A DNA stretch of 64,000 nucleotides from Nocardioides sp. LHD-245 (lineage in GTDB: Bacteria; Actinomycetota; Actinomycetes; Propionibacteriales; Nocardioidaceae): assembly GCF_030929495.1 (NCBI RefSeq), contig NZ_JAVFWN010000014.1, forward strand, positions 1 through 64,000, read 5' to 3'. A model generated the notes under the pieces. The model ran no database searches. It had not been told where the DNA came from and saw nothing but the letters and a program-made list of their open reading frames with translations. This document shows positions 61,004 through 64,000 of this stretch, in pieces (the first letter of the stretch is position 1; every line of letters starts with the position of its first letter). The position numbers and the translations under genes are program-made.

Positions 61004-61057
61004 GCCCGAGGAGGTACCCGCACGCGGCGTACCGATGCCGGAGCGTCGGCGTACCCG

Positions 61058-61063
61058 TAGGCT
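61058..61063 (+). promoter_or_regulatory. -10 element of dop
   Basis: TAGGCT, 6 nt upstream of the ATG at 61070; leaderless geometry. Confidence 0.5.
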
Positions 61064-61069
61064 GGACGC

Positions 61070-62578
61070 ATGAGCGTGCGCCGCGTGATGGGCACCGAGG
61101 TGGAGTACGGCATCTCGGTCCAGGGCCAGCCGACCGCCAACCCGATGGTGGCGTCGTCGCAGGTCGTCAACGCGTACGCCACGGCCACCGTGCGAGCCCG
61201 TCGCGCGCGCTGGGACTTCGAGGAGGAGTCGCCGCTGCGCGACGCCCGCGGCTTCGACATGTCGCGGCAGATCGCCGACCCGACCCAGCTCACCGACGAG
61301 GATCTCGGCCTCGCCAACGTCATCCTCACCAACGGTGCCCGGCTCTACGTCGACCACGCCCACCCGGAGTACTCCACCCCGGAGGTCGTCAGCCCGCTCG
61401 ACATCGTCCGCTGGGACAAGGCGGGGGAGCAGGTCATGCTCGACGCCGCCCGGCGCGCACAGCAGCTGCCCGGCAACCCGTCGATCGTTCTCTACAAGAA
61501 CAACACCGACAACAAGGGCGCCTCGTACGGCGCGCACGAGAACTACCTCATGCGCCGCTCGACCCCGTTCGCCGACATCGTCCGGCACCTGACCCCCTTC
61601 TTCGTGAGCCGACAGGTCTTCTGCGGCGCGGGCCGGGTCGGCAAGGGCCAGGACGGGCGCGACCACGGCTTCCAGATCAGCCAGCGTGCCGACTTCTTCG
61701 AGGTCGAGGTCGGGCTCGAGACCACGCTGAAGCGGCCGATCATCAACACGCGCGACGAGCCGCACGCCGACCCGGAGAAGTACCGCCGCCTGCACGTCAT
61801 CATCGGCGACGCCAACCTGGCCGAGATCGCGACCTACCTCAAGGTCGGCACGACCTCACTGGTCCTCGCGATGATCGAGGACCGCTTCATCGGCCGCGAC
61901 CTGGCCGTCGATACGCCGGTCGCGGCGCTGCGGGCCGTGTCCCACGACCCGACGTTGCGCCAGACGGTCACCATGGCCGACGGGCGGAGGCTGACCGGTA
62001 TCCAGCTGCAGCTCGAGTACCTCGACCTCGCGAAGAAGTACGTCGAGGACCGCTACGGCGTCGATGCCGACGCCCAGACGGTCGACGTACTGGCCCGTTG
62101 GGAGGACGTGCTCACCCGTCTCGAGTCCGACCCGATGTCGCTGGCCGACCAGCTCGACTGGGTCGCCAAGCTCAGGCTGATCGAGCAGTACCGCTCGCGC
62201 GACGGCCTGGCCTGGGACGACGCGAAGCTGCAGCTCATCGACTACCAGTACTCCGACATCCGGCCCGAGAAGGGGCTCTACCACCGCCTCGTCGGCGCGG
62301 GGCGGATCCAGCGGCTGCTCACCGACGACGACGTCGACCGGGCGATGACGAACCCGCCCGAGGAGACCCGCGCCTACTTCCGCGGCCGCTGCCTGGAGAA
62401 GTACGCCGCCGACATCGCCGCCGCGTCCTGGGACTCGGTGATCTTCGACCTGCCCGGACGCGAGTCGCTCCAGCGCGTTCCCACGATCGATCCGCTGCGG
62501 GGCAGCAAGGCGCACGTCGGGGAGCTGATCGAGCGGTGCGCGACGGCTGACGAACTCGTCCGCGCGCTCAGCCGCTAG
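61070..62578 (+). CDS. dop: Depupylase/Pup deamidase Dop
   Basis: 502 residues, a glutamine-synthetase-like carboxylate-amine fold. MGTEVEYGISVQG at the N-terminus holds the Glu/Tyr of the nucleotide site; the variable loop around 40-80 (TATVRARRARWDFEEESPLRDARGFD) distinguishes Dop from the PafA ligase. It removes Pup from substrates and, where Pup ends in Gln, deamidates it. Next to pup and prcBA as usual. pafA is expected beyond the window edge. Confidence 0.93.
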   Translation: MSVRRVMGTEVEYGISVQGQPTANPMVASSQVVNAYATATVRARRARWDFEEESPLRDARGFDMSRQIADPTQLTDEDLGLANVILTNGARLYVDHAHPEYSTPEVVSPLDIVRWDKAGEQVMLDAARRAQQLPGNPSIVLYKNNTDNKGASYGAHENYLMRRSTPFADIVRHLTPFFVSRQVFCGAGRVGKGQDGRDHGFQISQRADFFEVEVGLETTLKRPIINTRDEPHADPEKYRRLHVIIGDANLAEIATYLKVGTTSLVLAMIEDRFIGRDLAVDTPVAALRAVSHDPTLRQTVTMADGRRLTGIQLQLEYLDLAKKYVEDRYGVDADAQTVDVLARWEDVLTRLESDPMSLADQLDWVAKLRLIEQYRSRDGLAWDDAKLQLIDYQYSDIRPEKGLYHRLVGAGRIQRLLTDDDVDRAMTNPPEETRAYFRGRCLEKYAADIAAASWDSVIFDLPGRESLQRVPTIDPLRGSKAHVGELIERCATADELVRALSR

Positions 62579-62583
62579 GTGGA

Positions 62584-62589
62584 TAGGCT
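62584..62589 (+). promoter_or_regulatory. -10 element of pup
   Basis: TAGGCT, 6 nt upstream of the ATG at 62596; leaderless geometry. Confidence 0.5.
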
Positions 62590-62595
62590 GGAGCC

Positions 62596-62793
62596 ATGGC
62601 CCAGGAGCAGAAGCAGCCGCGCAAGTCCGACGAGGCGGAGGAGACGACCGAGGTCGCTCCCGAGTCCGAGGTGGCCGAGCGCAAGGAGGCCCTCGACGAC
62701 GACGTCGACGCGATCCTCGACGAGATCGACGACGTGCTCGAGACCAACGCCGAGGACTTCGTGAAGTCGTTCATCCAGAAGGGTGGCGAGTAG
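62596..62793 (+). CDS. pup: Prokaryotic ubiquitin-like protein Pup
   Basis: 65 residues, disordered and acidic, with the C-terminal region DDVDAILDEIDDVLETNAED forming the helix that meets the ARC/Mpa coiled coil. It ends FIQKGGE: the Glu is already encoded, so it can be ligated to lysines by PafA without deamidation, unlike the GGQ form of mycobacteria. It lies 17 bp after dop and 6 bp before prcB. Confidence 0.95.
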   Translation: MAQEQKQPRKSDEAEETTEVAPESEVAERKEALDDDVDAILDEIDDVLETNAEDFVKSFIQKGGE

Positions 62794-62799
62794 TCCCCG

Positions 62800-63657
62800 A
62801 TGAACGACGCGCGCATCCCGGGTGCCTTCCTGCGCCCGGGGACCTCCTCCTTCAGCGACTTCCTCGCCGAGAATGCCCCCGACCTGTTGCCGGCCCGCCG
62901 GTCGCTGCCCGCGGGCAGTCCCGGCGCCGCGGGCGACCTCGCGCCGCACGGCACCACCATCGTCGCGGTCACCTTCCCCGGCGGCCTCGTGATGGCCGGT
63001 GACCGCCGCGCCACCATGGGCAACGTGATCGCCCAGCGCGACATCCAGAAGGTCTTCCCCGCCGACGAGTACTCCGTGGTCGGCATCGCCGGCACCGCCG
63101 GGCTCGCGGTCGAGATGGTCCGCCTGTTCCAGGTCGAGCTCGAGCACTACGAGAAGATCGAGGGCTCGCTGCTCTCGCTCGACGGCAAGGCCAACCGGCT
63201 CTCGGCACTCATCCGCGCCAATCTCGGCATGGCGATGCAGGGCCTGGCCGTCGTACCCATGTTCGCCGGGTACGACGTCGACAGCGGCACCGGACGGATC
63301 TTCGGATACGACGTCACCGGCGGCCGCCACGAGGAGGCGTCCTTCTTCACCGTCGGCTCCGGCTCCCTGTTCGCCCGCGGCGCCCTGAAGAAGCTGTGGC
63401 ACGAGGGGCTGTCCTCCGACGACGCGGTCCGGGTGTGTCTCCAGGCGCTCTACGACGCCGCCGACGACGACTCCGCCACCGGCGGACCCGACCTGACCCG
63501 CCGGATCTTCCCGATCGTGTGGGTCGTGACCGCCGACGGCGCCGTCCAGCTCGACGAGGCCGCCATCGGCGCGCTCGCCGACCAGGTCGTGGGCGCCCGG
63601 ATGGCCCGACCCGACGGACCGCTCGCACCCCTGCCCGGCGCGGGGGAGGAGGCCTGA
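62800..63657 (+). CDS. prcB: Proteasome beta subunit
   Basis: 285 residues. A 51-residue propeptide ends in APHG, followed by the catalytic Thr52 in TTIVAVTFPGGLVMAGDRRATMGN, the Ntn-hydrolase start; autocleavage between Gly51 and Thr52 exposes the nucleophile. The rest has the usual 20S beta fold (VFPADEYSVVGIAGTAGLAVEMVRLFQVELEHYEKIEG). It forms the 14 active sites of the core particle. 1 bp separates it from prcA. Confidence 0.95.
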   Translation: MNDARIPGAFLRPGTSSFSDFLAENAPDLLPARRSLPAGSPGAAGDLAPHGTTIVAVTFPGGLVMAGDRRATMGNVIAQRDIQKVFPADEYSVVGIAGTAGLAVEMVRLFQVELEHYEKIEGSLLSLDGKANRLSALIRANLGMAMQGLAVVPMFAGYDVDSGTGRIFGYDVTGGRHEEASFFTVGSGSLFARGALKKLWHEGLSSDDAVRVCLQALYDAADDDSATGGPDLTRRIFPIVWVVTADGAVQLDEAAIGALADQVVGARMARPDGPLAPLPGAGEEA

Positions 63658-63658
63658 G

Positions 63659-64000
63659 ATGAGCACCCCCTTCTACGTCTCGCCCGAGCAGCTGATGAAG
63701 GACCGGGCGGACTTCGCCCGCAAGGGCATCGCCCGCGGCCGGTCCCTCGCGGCGGTGCAGTACGCCGACGGCGTCCTCCTCGTCACCGAGAACCCCTCGC
63801 AGGCCCTGCACAAGGTCTCCGAGCTCTACGACCGGCTCGCGTTCGCCGCCGTCGGCCGCTACAACGAGTTCGAGAACCTCCGCATCGCCGGGGTCCGGCT
63901 CGCCGACATGCGCGGCTACTCCTACGACCGGCGCGACGTCACCGGCCGCGGCCTCGCCAACGCCTATGCCCAGACCCTCGGCACGATCTTCTCCTCGGGC
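63659..64000 (+). CDS. prcA: Proteasome alpha subunit, 5' part (runs off the window)
   Basis: The first 114 residues are present: MSTPFYVSPEQLMKDRADFA, then KGIARGRSLAAVQYADGVLL and YDRLAFAAVGRYNEFENLRI, the N-terminal helix and first strands of the 20S alpha subunit. The frame is open to the last base. The alpha rings gate the core and bind the ARC C-termini. One bp after the prcB stop; coupled translation is likely. Confidence 0.93.
   Translation, partial: MSTPFYVSPEQLMKDRADFARKGIARGRSLAAVQYADGVLLVTENPSQALHKVSELYDRLAFAAVGRYNEFENLRIAGVRLADMRGYSYDRRDVTGRGLANAYAQTLGTIFSSG

Overview
High-GC actinobacterial chromosome, most likely Nocardioides or a close relative (Nocardioidaceae). This rests on strong G/C at third codon positions, many GTG starts, a Pup-proteasome locus, mycothiol synthesis (mshC) and many genes whose start codon lies 6-7 nt after a TANNNT -10 box (probable leaderless mRNAs). 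The genus is an inference from gene content. About 65 genes are supported. There is no rRNA, CRISPR array or intact insertion sequence.

Layout. 1-17,800 is mostly housekeeping and lipid or redox metabolism: two alpha/beta hydrolases, a SpoIIE-type phosphatase, a flavin monooxygenase/FMN reductase pair, an acyl-CoA dehydrogenase, a PEBP protein, a CysG fusion, an rRNA/tRNA methyltransferase, an oxidoreductase with an AhpD-like partner, peptide deformylase, a two-gene acyl-CoA dehydrogenase operon, galactokinase and a nucleosidase. 17,837-20,680 is a tRNA-Leu(GAG) followed by what looks like a decayed integrative element: a degenerate tyrosine-recombinase relic, three overlapping unknown genes of less GC-rich composition, and an imperfect copy of the tRNA 3' end. 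20,700-33,900 carries a glycosyltransferase, a TPR lipoprotein, a collagen-like protein with a BclB-type C-terminal domain, a five-gene peptide ABC transporter operon, regulators and an M20 peptidase. 34,000-42,700 holds a 1340-residue secreted hydrolase/beta-helix protein, an aldo/keto reductase, UppP, CorA and a secreted GH16 glucanase. 42,700-46,100 is the conserved phosphomutase-DUF3090-SCO1664-mshC cluster. 46,200-52,800 has PAC2, metH with an apparent S-adenosylhomocysteine riboswitch, a TetR/cupin pair and LysE. 52,900-64,000 runs from a MocR regulator through a HAD hydrolase, a RecB-like nuclease, an M50 protease and TrmI to the proteasome locus arc-dop-pup-prcB-prcA, the last gene cut by the window edge.

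Most noteworthy non-coding structure: (1) the SAH-riboswitch-like leader of metH, with a pseudoknot that appears to covary; (2) a dispersed intergenic element with a 22-bp palindrome (arms TGCGGTTTGG and CCAAACCGCA) at four loci, three of them between convergent genes; (3) the tRNA-Leu-associated island with an undescribed three-gene membrane module. All assignments were made by reading the sequence; no database search was run.
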